Shown here in pieces: positions 12,381 to 37,782 of a DNA stretch of 64,000 nt (positions are counted from its first letter, which is position 1; every line of letters begins with the position of its first letter). Source of the stretch: Paralvinella palmiformis (Eukaryota > Annelida > Polychaeta > Terebellida > Alvinellidae). A program made the position numbers and the translations under genes. The notes under the pieces were generated by a model, which was not told the origin of the DNA, did no database searches, and was given only the letters and a program-made list of their open reading frames with translations. Where the stretch lies: contig JAODUP010000326.1 in NCBI GenBank assembly GCA_025642065.1, positions 434,001 through 498,000 of the forward strand. Direction: 5' to 3'.

Positions 12381-12830
12381 CAGAGATGGGATTAATTCAT
12401 TTCTGGAATCGATGGGCAATTCCAATTCCGGAATTGCTTATTTAAAAAAAATGGAATTGATAAATTTTGAATTGAAGTTTGCTATAAAAACGATAAATCC
12501 AGAAATTAATTTACCATTTAATTTTTTAATTCAGAAACATTTCTTCCATGCCAATCCTACTTGGAATATAAACTACTCAGAGTACCTACTCCAATCAGTG
12601 ATTGGAATAGGTACTTAGGGTAGGTAGATGAAAGTCTGTGCTTTGCTCACATATATTCTCGGATTGTCTCTTGGATGATCTTGAGCAAGCTTGTCAAATA
12701 AATATGGAGGGTTAGTTCAATTCCAGAATTGTTTGCTTAAACAAAATGGAATTGATAAATTTGATGTGGAATTGACCAAATGGAATAGAAAGGAGTTGGA
12801 ATTGACAAAATGGAATTGACCCCATATCCA
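12381..12830. mobile_element. Short hAT-like element rich in GGAATT, copy 1
   Basis: Left end CAGAGATGGGATTAATTC; right end, read inward, CTGGATATGGGGTCAATTCC. The interior repeats TGGAATTGA many times and shares long stretches with 23183-24295, for example ATTAATTTACCATTTAATTT. Flanks (GATAA at both ends) match only imperfectly as a target duplication. It lies just upstream of the ANKRD27 first coding exon. Confidence 0.65.
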
Positions 12831-14017
12831 GGATAAGCAATTATTTCCAGTGTGGTCCCTTTTATTAACTGGTTGTTCATAACTCTTCCCCCACCACTCA
12901 CAGGCGAGGAGTACGGAAAGATATAGGTGAAATACCCGAGGATGTTCACTACCAGAGTGTATTACTTCCTCAGTCGCCCCTTTATTTTAATCAATTAAGT
13001 TGAGACAGCAATGCCATTTAACATGGTCAGCCACCTATGATGTTGTCAGCGGAGAAATTAATCCCCGGAAAAGTTTCGACCTCTCGATGGGATCGAACCT
13101 ATGACCCTTGGCACAATGTGCCAGGTGCCTAACAACTATTCTTATACTATCATTACTATTTCTAGACTGTCTAGTCTGTAACTAAATTATTTTAATGGTG
13201 ATCCATATCAATTCACTTTGTGTCCATGATCATCACCCCATGTGTTGTTTAGAGTTTAGCAGTATTACGAGTATATCCTTTAGTTTAGGCTGACCCAACA
13301 TGCGTGACTAACCTTGCAGACATGCCAGAATTATAATGTTAAACTAGGTTACCTGTATATGACTAAATAAGTACGTTAAAAAGATGACGATCATGATCAT
13401 CCTCATCATTCAGCACATGATCATGATCATGAGGATCATCATGATGTTACCAACAATGATTCAATGAAACAAAATGACAAATGAATAATATTTGGCGTGT
13501 CTCCAGCATTTATTTTATAAAGGAATGTTGATAATACAAAATTATAAACAATAGTATATTGGCAAAAAACATACATTTCCCCCATTGTCATCTGCAACTT
13601 ATACAATAACAAAATACAATAAGTCTATGCTGTCACAACAAATGTTGACAAACTTCCTGCGCCATCATATGAGTGTAAACGTACTAATTACCGTACACTT
13701 GCATCGCAATCATATTAACAGATTCGCATCAGCTATGTATTCGTACCCTGCTCTGAGCTAACTATCTTTGATAGGTCCTTGTTACACCGACTTCAAATTT
13801 ATATTCCGTATTTTGGTATCCTGGTAAGACGAACTAATACAAAATAGAATCACGTGATTAAATGTAGTTATAAATTTATGTTTTTTTTTGTCGAAATTAT
13901 AATTTTAGAATGTTAAATATCTGACAAATTCGGATAAACAACGATGTAGAAGGATGGCACAAGATGCTCAACAGTGGCGCAGAGTCAACAATCTTTCAAA
14001 TAAATCTGTATAAACTA
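12831..14017. other. Intergenic spacer, no gene seen
   Basis: No exon-like sequence was recognised. It holds GATCATGATCATC-type palindromic runs near 13387-13445. Upstream ANKRD27 exons or a promoter may lie here. Confidence 0.5.
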
Positions 14018-15470
14018 CAGGGGCGGACCCAGGATTTGTTGGGTGGGGGGTCTATGCAAAGGCGAAGCCATTATGCGATGCACAAAGTCACTTTGAATTA
14101 AATGAAAGTGCCGAGGAGAGGTGGAAGAAAATGGAAATCGGGTAATGGTTAGCTGTCTTCTGAAGAACTACAAACTCCGTAGTTTTCAAATAAATGCTGT
14201 GTATTTAAATACTGGCAAAAGTGGACATTTCTGTGACATCCCATGGTATGAGACATGGTGATTGGTTCAGTGTATATACAGATTGTTAGGATTATCGGGG
14301 GTTATTCGATTTGTTACTAGAAACATGAAAATGTCCCCTGTCATAATGTGATATATATTGTGCATTATGTCACTAAAATATTTAATAAGCAGATCGACTG
14401 ACCATTTATTTCAAGGTGGACACTTATGTTATGAGAAAGAAAAATTTATGTTTAAATTTTTATTACATCTTGTAAATCTACATCAGTTAGTCGAAAAGGC
14501 TGGCCTTGAACAAACGTCTAGGGTGTGTTCTTTAGTGAACCTATCTGCAATTCGTTTAGGAATCGACGTGTTTACGGAAGTGTATTTTCATTAATGTTAA
14601 GGCAGAAAACCGTCAGACGGCTTTTGATTAGCCTCAACACAGAGAAACAACGCTCTGCTTCGGCAGATGTAACAAGCAGAGAGTACATATGTCCTTATAC
14701 GAGTAAAATTCTAATGTTCGGAAAGGAATCTGGATCTGCAGATAGTAAGGTTTTCATCAAAGTATCAGGTAAATCGGCCGTGTCAGACTCCCTGGACCAT
14801 ATATTGAACCCCCGGGTACCTCATTATCTAATATTCTTGAAGTTGGCAGGTCGATCGTCATGCCATGATTCAAATTGATATGGGGGAGGCTTCCCTAGTT
14901 TGACCGTTAAAGATGTAGTATTAGACTCAGCAAAGCTCTCACTGGCCAGCAGTTGTGTCTGCAGAGAAACGGTTCTGCAACTGTTGCAATAAGATATCAA
15001 TGAAAGGAATGCCAACTGATCTATTGTAATAAAGAAGAGGTGTGTCAGCAGGTACATTAGACCTATTACACTGAATCCTTGGGACCCTTGACATTTCCTC
15101 TTCCTATAAATGAAAACAGCTGCTATACTTCGTCGTACCATTACTGGAATTCTACACCAATGTGATCCCTCAAACATTGAATCTCTTATTTGATATTGCC
15201 AATCATTGCGTGTGCCCCAAAGACGTCAATATATCTTCTTTGTAGTTAACTGACAAACCTTTTAAATAATCCAAACTATTCTTCAATACTGTGATGCCAA
15301 CAATAATTCTAAAACTCTGCAGACTACTTTTCATACCATGAGCCGTAGTCTTGGTGTCACCATGCCCACTCCAACGACTTTCATTAACTTCTTTCAACCC
15401 AGCGTGTCTTGCACAAACCTTTAAGTTTCTCGTGACGAGTATTGGAGCAATATTGTTTGAATGCAAGCCC
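14018..15470 (-). mobile_element. hAT-like transposase remnant with one terminal repeat
   Basis: On the minus strand, VNESRWSGHGDTKTTAHG at about 15340-15400 resembles the RWS(A/G)R-D-A-T-K segment of ZMYM1/hAT-type transposases. FIDILLQQLQNRFSADTT near 14950-15020 and, near the C-terminal side, RALFLCVEANQKPSDGFL around 14610-14660 resemble later parts of the same family. Stops and frameshifts break it. The sequence CAGGGGCGGACCCAGGATTT at 14018 is a typical hAT terminus; the opposite terminus was not found. Confidence 0.55.
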
Positions 15471-16310
15471 TAGGAAAGTTATGCCTCTTAGGAGAATGGT
15501 AAAAAATTGTACTTACTAAGTTATTATTTAACAGACATATCATAAAATTATACTTCAGTTTATACTAAGTACCTTAGTATATAATGAAATATGATACTCA
15601 ATGCGTACGTGGTTATTTAAGAATGATAAATTCGCAGTACTACTACTAGTTATTATGTCGCCAAATGATAAATTACATTTAAAGATGGGGAGTCTCTACT
15701 AGAGATGAGGGTAGGTACTGACCGCCGTAGATCCGCCATTGAACTAATCCAAATGCTACCAAAAAAAAATGGTGTGGCTCTGCGAAGTTGTCCCCCAAAA
15801 TTCAACAAATCATAGGAAGTTATCATTAAATCATGGTCAGAGTTGATAGCCGTGGATATATCTCGGCCAAGGAGTTGTTGAAATTGTGTTCACGTATGAA
15901 TGGACGCGCTCTACATCTGTGAATGAATGAATACTTTTAAATATATGTTGTTAATTTTTACTAGTGCTTTGCATAATTTTATTAAGCTTAATGTGTGCTT
16001 TTCGTATTTGTGTTAATTTAATATTATGTTCTTTATGAAGAGTCTTTGCAATCTTTATTTGTGATACTTAAATTATAGCTGCTACGACTTTTGGTTGACG
16101 ACGAAACGACTTCTTATAAGAGGCGAAAGGACCATTTGGAGGCGACGACCTGGCAGTGGCAAACTGTTACAGGACGACTTAGGAGTCATGGCAAATCGTC
16201 CCCATATGACGTCACACCATCAAGACAACTTCCGTTAGCCATATTTTTGTTTTTGGCGAGACTGTTACTCTGCTAGTCATTTGGTAAATAAATTGGCTGT
16301 ATTCAATGAC

Positions 16311-28689
<12,379 letters not shown>

Positions 28690-29250
28690 GATGAGACGGC
28701 TGACAGTAATCTGATGTGTGTTTATTACCGTTACATGCAATCATCCGATCATTAATGCAGTCATTTCATGTTGTATGTATACAAATATACACCAACGCCG
28801 CCACACCATGTTATTGTGTGATGTATGACATTTCATAAAAATAGGACGTAAATCATTTAAATTCCAGATAATTATTCCCACACATTTTATATGCATTTGA
28901 TCCTATCATGTAATATATTCTTTTGCAGTGTGTTTGTGTGTGTGTGCATTATCTACTTGTTCATGTGTATTCATTTGTACGAATTGTTCATTCTGGTATA
29001 TCTGGTTGTACATCTCTCTTTCAGTATGTTTTCTTGCTGTTTTGTCTTCATTATTTGGACAATTAACAGACACACACACACACACACACACGCACGCACC
29101 ACCACGTGACAGTCTTTATCCAGTTAAAGCTTTTCTTAACGCAAGTCAGCTTGATTTAATTACCAGTAATTGTTGGTTCTTCTTGTTATATTGATCAGAT
29201 GTAGTTAAAGTTTGATCAGTAATACCAATTATCAACAGTAATAAAGTTAT
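28690..29250 (+). other. VPS4: VPS4 3' UTR with poly(A) signal
   Basis: This follows the TGA at 28687-28689. AATAAA at 29240-29245 is a plausible cleavage signal. The region holds TG/CA microsatellite stretches (about 28925-29100) that create meaningless open frames. Confidence 0.5.
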
Positions 29251-29719
29251 TTATAGATAAATGGTCACATCTGAGCGTTTTTAAAAAAAATATCTTTTCA
29301 CCCTTTCTCAATCCACAATTGCGGGTTAACTTGGCTGATTTGTACAAATGGAAATATTAAATGCACATTGTCCCTAAACCATCCCACCCACGCATACACA
29401 CACACGCACGAAATATGCCGCTGATAGTAAAAGGATGGTGGAAAGTCATTAAAAATATTAAATAAATAATGGTTTTTTTTTATAGTTCGACAATATACAC
29501 TCATCTCTGACATTATTTATTTATCATTGATACGATTTATTTATCACAGATTTAATTAACTTACACGTATTTACCAAATCATTTACTCGTAATATACTAT
29601 CCTCAACTGTGTTTCTTATTTGTCTTCCTATTTCGAGGTTTGTTTAGCTAATACGAACTGTATATAAATAAATAGACACAATTTTACAAATAATTAAATC
29701 ATATGAATGACTATTCATA

Positions 29720-29741
29720 ACATATATATATATATATATAC
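29720..29741. repeat. (TA)n microsatellite followed by a G run
   Basis: TA run, then CAGCACCGAGAAGGGGGGGG at 29740-29760, in gene-free DNA between 29250 and 30075 where no other feature is seen. Confidence 0.9.
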
Positions 29742-30074
29742 AGCACCGAGAAGGGGGGGGGTAGCATACTGGATTTTATTTTGTGGTGCTAATTATGGTA
29801 TCACATTATAATCGGGGAAATAGCATATGTGTGCGCGCCCACACCCTAACCAACATCAACCACTCTGTAGAGGAACACCTTATCGATATCTGGAGATAGC
29901 GCAATCTCCTTGGATGAGGTCATCACTGAAGATAGGTTTAATTTTACCAGGATTTATGATAATCAGAATGATGAAGATGAACCGGAATATATTAGTCGCC
30001 ATAAATTTTGAAAATAAAAAAGATGTTGTTATGGGTTATATGAATATAAACGTGTTAAAATATGGTTCACATGA

Positions 30075-32290
30075 TCTGACGGACACATAGGTAGATGGTA
30101 TATGCTCGAGGGGATTCCATCCGCGTATCTTAAAACCCACGAGGGTTACTCGTCCATCAGCCACATTCTTATCAATGACATTGCTGCTCGTTCATCATCC
30201 GGCATAATTATTAATGACGTGGCAGATCACTTCGCAGTATTTTATATCTTGTCTACTAACTCAAAACATCCTTAACTCCATGTTAAACATTACTGTTCAT
30301 TCTCCAATGATAACATAGCCAACTTTATGTCTGAACTCAGTCAAATTGATTTCTCCGACATTTTATCACTAGACTGTCCTAATGATGCATATACAACATT
30401 TATTGACCTGTATAAAAAACCTTTTGATACGGCGTTCCCTTTGAAAACTGCAATGGCAAAATCGAGAAATATAAAGCGAGAACCTTGGATGACTGTTGGA
30501 TTATTGAACTCTGCAAAAATCCAAACTATATGCAAAAAAGCTGAAGAAACCTACAGAGTCAAATATATTGCAATTTAAAACGTACTTGAAATTATTCAAT
30601 AAAATAAAACGTAAACCAAAAGTTACTTATTATAAAACCATACTTGAGGTAAATAAAAACAACATCAAGCAGACTTGGAAAGTGTTAAAAGAAGACTATT
30701 GGGAAGGAAAATGATAAAATAAATCTTCACATTGAAAACATACCAGATAGCTGATGCTTTCAATGATTTTTTTGTGAACATTGGCTACAAAGTCAATCAT
30801 AACGTTCCTAGTGTGACAAGAGACTTCACAAGCTATTTGTCTAATCATAATGCACATTCCATGTTTTTAGACCGCGTAATTTCTGCAGATATTATAACAT
30901 TAACAAAGAAATTCAAACCAAAAACTAGCTTTGGCGCGGATGGTGTGTCTACCAAATTACTAACCATGACAATCGATATTATTGTTGATCCTATTACGCA
31001 CATCGTAAACCTCACCCTTGAATCGGGGATATTTCCAACTGATTTGAAACGTGCAAAAGTTGTACCAATACGCAAGTTTGGTGATTCTTGTTTATTAAAT
31101 AATTATCGACCAATCAGTTTGCTATCATCATTTTCAAAAATATTTGATGTATAATAAAATAATGAACTTTTTTGATGACAATGACATTCTCTATCGTCAC
31201 CAGTATGGTTTTAGAGCCAAGCATTCAACCATTCATCCCGTGCTGCATCTTCTGAATCATTGTGGGGAAGCTATTAACACAACGCCTACGCCTTCTCAGC
31301 TGACCTTGGCGACCTTTAGTGATTTAAGTAAAGCTTTTGACACAATCAGTCACGATATTTTACTTCACAAGCTTAATGTGTTTTTTTTGGGTTTTTTTTT
31401 GGAATACGTGGAGGGGCCAACAAATGAATTGAAAGTTAGTTAACAAATAGGAACCAATATGTCAATATCGACTCCCATTGTGATATATCACAGAACTTAC
31501 CAGTTAGATGTGGTGTTCCTCGAGGTTCCATCCTTGGCCCACTCCTTTTTCTTATATATATAAATGATATCTCAAATAGCACAACTGAAAATATACTGTC
31601 TTTTGCAGATGACACAATTAACAGTGTTTCTTTCTGTTGCCGATCCGGCAAGTCTATTTAACAGGGCAAATTAATCTTTGGAAGCTATTTTCAATTGATT
31701 TTGTGCGAATAAATTAGCTTTAAATGCCACAAAAACTCAACATATGGTAATACAAACAACCACTAAAAAACGTCATCTTTCCGAATGCTCTGTAACAATT
31801 AATGGTACAATTTTGTCCCAAGCGACATCTTGCAAATTCCTCGATATAACAATAGACGATTAATTCTGGTGGAAAAAAACATTTGTCTAATATACAGTGT
31901 AAGATATCCAGAGTTCTTTTCGCTATAAAACAAGTAAAATCTTCTCTCCCAAAAGATACTTTGCGTACTCTTTATTTCTCACTAATTCACCCACATTTAA
32001 CATATGGAATACTTGCACGGGATAATGCCTCAGCTAATTTACTAAATAAAACAGCAATTTTACAGAAACGAGCACCTCGAGCCATCCACAACAAAAATAT
32101 ATTAGTCACGCAGAGTGGCAAGCAGTGTGGTATTATTAAATTATCTGATCTATATCAGCACGAGGTTATGCTATTCGTGTACGACTACACACATGATAAA
32201 TTGACCATGTCTTTTCAAAATACATACAGCATCATGACAAGAGTAATGAACACGTGGCGTATAAAACCAGACAATCTCAAATGCTAGTTA
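30075..32290 (+). mobile_element. CR1/Jockey-like LINE ORF2 pseudogene
   Basis: In order: the end of the endonuclease (GIIINDVADHFAVFYI near 30200-30250), linker, reverse transcriptase motifs KAKVVPIRK and NNYRPISLLSSFSKIF (about 31050-31145), YRHQYGFRAKHSTIH, FSDLSKAFDTISHDILLHKL (31310-31370), GVPRGSILGPLLFLIYIND (31510-31570) and the catalytic FADDT (about 31600). Then come KLALNATKTQHM and LFAIKQVKSSLPKDTLRTLY. Frameshifts and stops separate these pieces, so it is inactive, but the domain order is intact. An upstream stretch from about 29860 may belong to it. Confidence 0.88.
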
Positions 32291-32439
32291 TTCTAAGGAC
32301 AAAATCCAGATTTGTTGATAAGCTGCCACTCTTTAACTTCCCCATGTTCTTTTGAAAAGATCATTAAAAACGATGTGTCTCAACAGTTATTCCGCTTCAG
32401 TCAATTACCGTAATCCACACTCTTATGTATTATCAAAGA

Positions 32440-33350
32440 CTATTTATAACAAGACGTGTTACTTCGCGTTTTAACATGGGACGCCATTTTGAATTCATGG
32501 AGCGCCAAGGCCCTAGCGACCGGAGGTAGATTGTCACGGACAGCTCTCTTGGTTAACATGGCGCCTAATGGCACTGGTTCATTCTGCGCCGCTTTCGGCT
32601 GCAGTAACAGAAAAAGTATGCACAAATAAAGACATTCTCGAAAAGAAATGAATTCTAGTTTAAATATTTGATATGATCTGGCTTTCTAAATATAAACTTA
32701 ATAAAGGATATTTAAAAAATAAGCATAACAATTTGAAGTAGACACGCCCCTATTTGACATGACCCATTCAATAGGCCCAAGCAGGATCTATCTAGATCTA
32801 TATTTGTTTCAGACAAAATCTGATTAAATTTTATTGAACAATATCAACCTATTAATCACTAAATGGGTATGTAAGATATACATAAGCTTACAGTTACATG
32901 TACTGGAGCCAGTGAAGATGCTATGGGCGGCAGGTATATTTTACTTTATTATTGTTAATAATATAATTGGACTTCTAAAATTACATTATCACCTGCATCC
33001 ATATTTATTTTTAAACGTAAGCAATCGGTACTTATTGATATATATGGACTTCTATTTATAATTTAAATGTTATGAAATTAATTATTAAATACCTCAACTT
33101 GTGGTAGAAACATTCATTTTGTTATTTTTTCTATTGACAGAAGTAAAAGATGGGTTATTAATTGTTGTCGTTCAGATATATGATGAGGAAAGATTTAAAT
33201 TACTTGAATACTAATTGTAGAATGTATTTCACTGAAACGGAATTCATGAACCAAACAACTTATCTAGAATGCTATTCCAACTATTTTTGATGTACCAAAT
33301 CCACCACATGCATCCACTGAAATCAAAGAGGAAGGTATTAACAGATAGGA
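32440..33350 (+). pseudogene. THAP-domain protein remnant
   Basis: At 32559-32617, MAPNGTGSFCAAFGCSNRKS looks like the start of a THAP zinc finger (C-x4-C). It is preceded by a CpG-rich leader and followed by a donor-like GTATGC. About 600 bp on, CRMYFTETEFMNQTTYL and then, after a small frameshift, NAIPTIFDVPNPP (33220-33320) resemble the end of a THAP domain (CSxHFTxxDF and AVPTIF). The middle segment with the conserved Trp was not found. It could be a decayed gene or the THAP part of a DNA transposon. Confidence 0.5.
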
Positions 33351-34620
33351 GACCTATACAGGAGACGGGGGCAGCTGTGATGGTAATTAAGATTTATAAA
33401 TATTAATGGTGAAAATTGGTATTATAAAATTAATTAAATAAGAAACAAGGCATCAAACCCATGAAATTTTGTCAGCCTATTTCATATCTTAATTAATTAA
33501 TATAAAAAAGGATTACCAGCACCTGAATTAGTACTTGTATGTTCAGCTCATGTGCTTTAATTGGTATATTTATCTTCATAACTTAAATGCATATCAAATC
33601 AAATTCCTTAACCAACTTGAAAAAAAGGAAAACATGTGTTTACACATTGTGTATGCACTTGGTTCAAGTAATTATTTTACAAGGTATTGTTCTGTTTCAG
33701 TCCTTGAAGTTCTATGATGATGAGATACATGTAAACAGGCCAATCTCTTGGATACAGATTTACTGGTGTTATCTGTTACAGTAGTCAATGCATGTGTCTA
33801 TTACATCTCTGGGTATATTCTGTCTAACTTTAAACAGTTCACTGATCTGGACTAAATGTCATATTTTTGTAGTAGTGGTTGTTTAGAGCTGGAAGCAATT
33901 TGGGTTATTCTATCCATTTGATAACAAATAACTGATTTGTAACTATAGATGAACCCGTGGCACAAGAGATTTGATGCGGCTTATTGGCCTATGATAAACT
34001 GACATGATGAAAGTATGTTTGTATGCATTTACCTCATATATACCTAACTGTTTTTCATAACCTAAACCACGTTCAATTATTTTCTAATCAGCTGTCAAGT
34101 GATCACAAATTGTAGGCTATGAATTAATTAAGTGACTGGGCTGTGAAATCACTTAATTATTTATTTACAGTTTCAGAGCTTCGTTTCATTCAATATCATG
34201 TGTGCACAATTAAAGTGTTTATTAATAAAAGAGTATGTGATCATGTAACATATAGTACTAGTATTGGCAATTCATTTCAACCATCGCACACATGTACACG
34301 ATCACATGTGGACAACCAGAGAACTTTTGTTTAATGCCTCTCTTTATTTAAGCTCTCTGGTATTATTATATTTCCCCTCATAATGATGGGTGATGTTTTT
34401 AATTTTGAGTGCGCTTATAACACGCTACTCCTCTGTCACTCTCTTACATAATATTTGTATTAATGTTTGTAGTTTATTTTGGGGGTAGCAGGAATTAAGA
34501 CAAGGTTATTATACACCCCCTATTTCCTTTATTATATTAAATCAGCTTATATATTTATATCCTATGGTTGTAAATTTGGAAATGGGAAATAAATATCATA
34601 TTATATCAAATTATAGACAA
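33351..34620. other. A/T-rich spacer, nothing recognised
   Basis: No exon-like, repeat-boundary or protein-like sequence was seen; the open frames here are short and without family resemblance. Confidence 0.5.
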
Positions 34621-34811
34621 TATTTACTTATCATTCGCATTATTTACTTGTCATTTACTTATTATTGACATTATATACTTATCATGGATATTATTTACTT
34701 ATCATTCACATTATTTACTTATCATAGACACTATTTACTTATCATTCACATTATTTACTTATCATAGACACTATTTACTTATCACTGACATTATTTACTT
34801 ATCACAGACAT
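34621..34811. repeat. Minisatellite, about 10 units of 20 bp with 40-bp higher order
   Basis: The unit is TATTTACTTATCATTCACAT. Several units alternate between endings TTCACAT and TAGACAC, so the array partly evolves as 40-bp dimers. The left end is degenerate. Confidence 0.9.
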
Positions 34812-35267
34812 TTATCGATTTCTTTGGAAAAATCTGATAGTGACAGTAAAGATGAATACAACTGGACTAGAATTATGATGTTATCTCCTCAAAATCAAAT
34901 GCCATATAATTCATTACTAGTTGTAATAGGTGTAATTTTATAATCACCAATCAAAGGTTTATTCTGTTTGTTCAATCAGGAAAGTTGAATGATTTGTTAG
35001 TTAAGACTCAAGTATCTTAACAGCTTATATATCAATATTACATATCTCTCAATACCTGAAAACAGTCGAGCCGAGCCGCTGTAATAATTTAAGTTGGAAA
35101 ATATTCCACTGGCTCAGGTGGTTGGATGTTGCAAAAAGTCTAATGACTAATGTATCCAACAAGTATTACATGAAGGTACACAATATAAGGGCCCAGGTTA
35201 GACACGCGAACAGTCTTAACAACCAAACTCTCAACTGCAATTAGTTTCACATTCAATAAGGCGTCGG

Positions 35268-36130
35268 GTTAACAATAATAATAATAACAAAACTTCTATA
35301 GTGCCAGTATCCTCGAAACGAAACGAGCTCAGTGGCGCACCTAGTACAAGGGGTTGGGCAAACTCGTAGTCCGGGTACGATGTAAAGTTCATCAACAAAT
35401 GATCAGATGGAGTGGAAACTTAGGAAGCATAAGCGAGTCTGAAAAGGTGAGTTTTTAAATGGTGACGGAAAGAAGCTATGCCATTTGATGACGTAACACG
35501 TTCAGGGAGTAAGTTCCAAAGAGTAGGGAAAGCAACTGAAAAAGCAGGAGTCCCAGCATGAGCTTTAACCCTGGAAACAGGCAACAAGTGAAAACCAGAT
35601 GAATGCAGCTCTCTGGGATTGGGTGCTAGAGAAATCAGATTTTCAAGTATTTGGCACTATGTGAGCTGCACTCTTGTGAATTCGCCGAAGGCCATTGATG
35701 TTATAATCAGATATAATACGATATGAAACAAAGGCATGGACCACAGTTACAAGTGCTTCTTGTGTCCATAATGCTTTTAAACAGTGGATGTTTTTAAGAT
35801 GGTAGTAGGAAGCTCGGCATACTGATGTGACAAGTTCATACATGTTAATACATTGGTCAAAAATAACCCCTATATAGGGGGTAATTGAAGATACACCCAT
35901 CTGTAATATTGGTCTTTTTAGCGATTTAACGCGATGTGGTGATGCGAAGTATATAATATCAATAGGCCATATCTTTATCCGAGTTCCACACATCTAGTGA
36001 AATTCCTCGTGAAGATTATTCTGTGCTGTTGTAGCGTCTACCGAGCTGTCAGGTTTGTGTAAATGAGGGTGGTATCAGCGAGTACAAATTAGGTTGAGCA
36101 CGAGGGGCAGGTAAGATCACGAGGAGGGTT
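35268..36130 (-). mobile_element. CR1/L2-like LINE 3' end, 5'-truncated
   Basis: Minus-strand translation gives SVCRASYYHLKNIHCLKAL and LRRIHKSAAHIVPNT, the post-RT region, then across frame breaks FPTLWNLLPERVTSSNG and LKTHLFRLAYAS, the usual C-terminal WNxLPxxxR...LKTxLFxxAY. It ends in an (ATT)n-type tail at 35268-35290. Its 3' UTR recurs at 41757-41962. Confidence 0.8.
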
Positions 36131-36252
36131 AAACCTAAGAATCTTTGACCTGATTTGATCGGGATTTAGATGGCTACGTAATCATTCTGCCAACTGAGTT
36201 AAGAGTATGTTACCATTTTCTTCTAATTTGGAATTTAGTGATTAGGATTATA

Positions 36253-36312
36253 TCCCGTTTAGCTTACCTTGTGCACAAAAGTGGCCGTAAAACATCAATC
36301 ATCATCATCATA
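36253..36312 (+). mobile_element. Truncated 3' end of the tRNA-derived SINE
   Basis: GTGCACAAAAGTGGCCGTAA followed by a CATCAATCATCATCA tail, as in the full SINE copies; the tRNA-like head is absent. Confidence 0.75.
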
Positions 36313-36969
36313 TATATATATATGATACTGGGTAGAGTTTATGATTATTATTGTGAGATATTGGATTAATTTTATAAGCATTATACGTTTAAATCATGTG
36401 GTATAATCTGGAAAAACCAATTGAATAACCACTCAAATATCTCAGGTACTGCATTAGAGAGATGTAAATGAATAAATTATGATTATAAGATATATACACA
36501 TTAGAAACGAGTGTACACTACAAATGGGACATCATCACTTCTGATATCATACTCAAATACTCTAAAATGTCACATGTATAAAGATTTATTATTAATAATA
36601 AAATATTTACATAGAACTTTATGTGTTCATTAATTTCTATGTTTAAGAGGTTTTGTCTGCAGGGGTTTTATTCGTTTATTTTTTTGTCCTCAGAGGTTTT
36701 TGACCGGATACCAATCTGGGAAACCCTTCACACGGTGCAAATTTTCACTTATGTTAAAGTTAATTATTTCTGCTTTCCAAATATGACATCTGTAATGTCG
36801 TGACCTTATGATAATGCATGCTCCCCTGCATCCGGGGAATGACTGTTTTAGTGTAATAAGGTATGCTCCCAGAATATCTGGAGTGTGGAGGACATAGCGA
36901 AAAGGAATGAAGTTATTAGTTAGAATCAATCCGTCTGTAGATCTATAACATATGCTTAGACATTAAAAC

Positions 36970-37782
36970 TGTCGAAGAAGATACGTGTACATCATTTGAT
37001 TTATGTAAAATATCTCGATTTCATGCCTTCTCTCTCGATTATTGCAAAGCGTTTGACACTGTATCACACCAAATATTGTTGAACAAACTGAAGGCATATG
37101 GTACAGTCGGAGACACATATTACTGGATAAGAGCATTATTGACTGGACGTATCCATCAAGTCGTCGTCAACAGTAGCCTTTCATCGTGGCTTGAGGTGCT
37201 AAGTGGTATCCCACAGGGCAGTGTCCTGGGACCGATATTGCTCGTATTTTTCATAAATGATCTCCCTGACATGGTCCGAAGCACAACACATATTTTTGCT
37301 GATGACACTAATGTATACCGAAAGGTCCTCATGCACTGATCAAGACTGGATTGAGCTGCAAGCAGACGTTATAACAGTAGTAGAGTGGTCTAAAAAGTGG
37401 CAGATGAAGTTTAGTGCACATAAATGCAGTCCTGCGTCTAGGTCACAGCAACAGGGAGTCTGTATAAAATGGGGTGTCGAGCTGCAGACAACCCCAGTAG
37501 ATAAGGATACCGGAGTATTTGTCGACGAAACCCTCAAGCTCCGTGATCATGTATCCTAAGCAGTAAACAAAGCCAGTAGATTACAAGGGCTCATCAGATT
37601 GATCTTCTCTTGTACTGATGAAGAGACTTTACCGAAGTTATTCACAACACTTGTCAGACCCTATCTAGAGTATGGGAATATTATATGGCATCTCCGACAT
37701 CGGATCTATAAGTTAGAAATTGAGAAGATACAGAGACGCGCTATTAAGTTAATCCCACGCCTGAAACATCTACCATATGAGG
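36970..37782 (+). mobile_element. Non-LTR retrotransposon reverse transcriptase fragment
   Basis: LDYCKAFDTVSHQILLNKL, SGIPQGSVLGPILLVFFIND and IFADDTNVY (37030-37320) are RT motifs, followed in shifted frames by WSKKWQMKFSAHKC and LVRPYLEYGNIIWH with IEKIQRRAIKLIPRLKHLPY. It differs clearly from the LINE at 30075-32290. The right end abuts a Gypsy gag remnant near 37783. Confidence 0.85.

Noticed and set aside
14525..14878. 117-codon plus-strand frame as a gene
   Set aside because: It is antisense to the hAT-like remnant and has no family resemblance.
34621..34811. CRISPR-like array
   Set aside because: Units are directly adjacent with no unique spacers, in eukaryotic DNA; it is a minisatellite.
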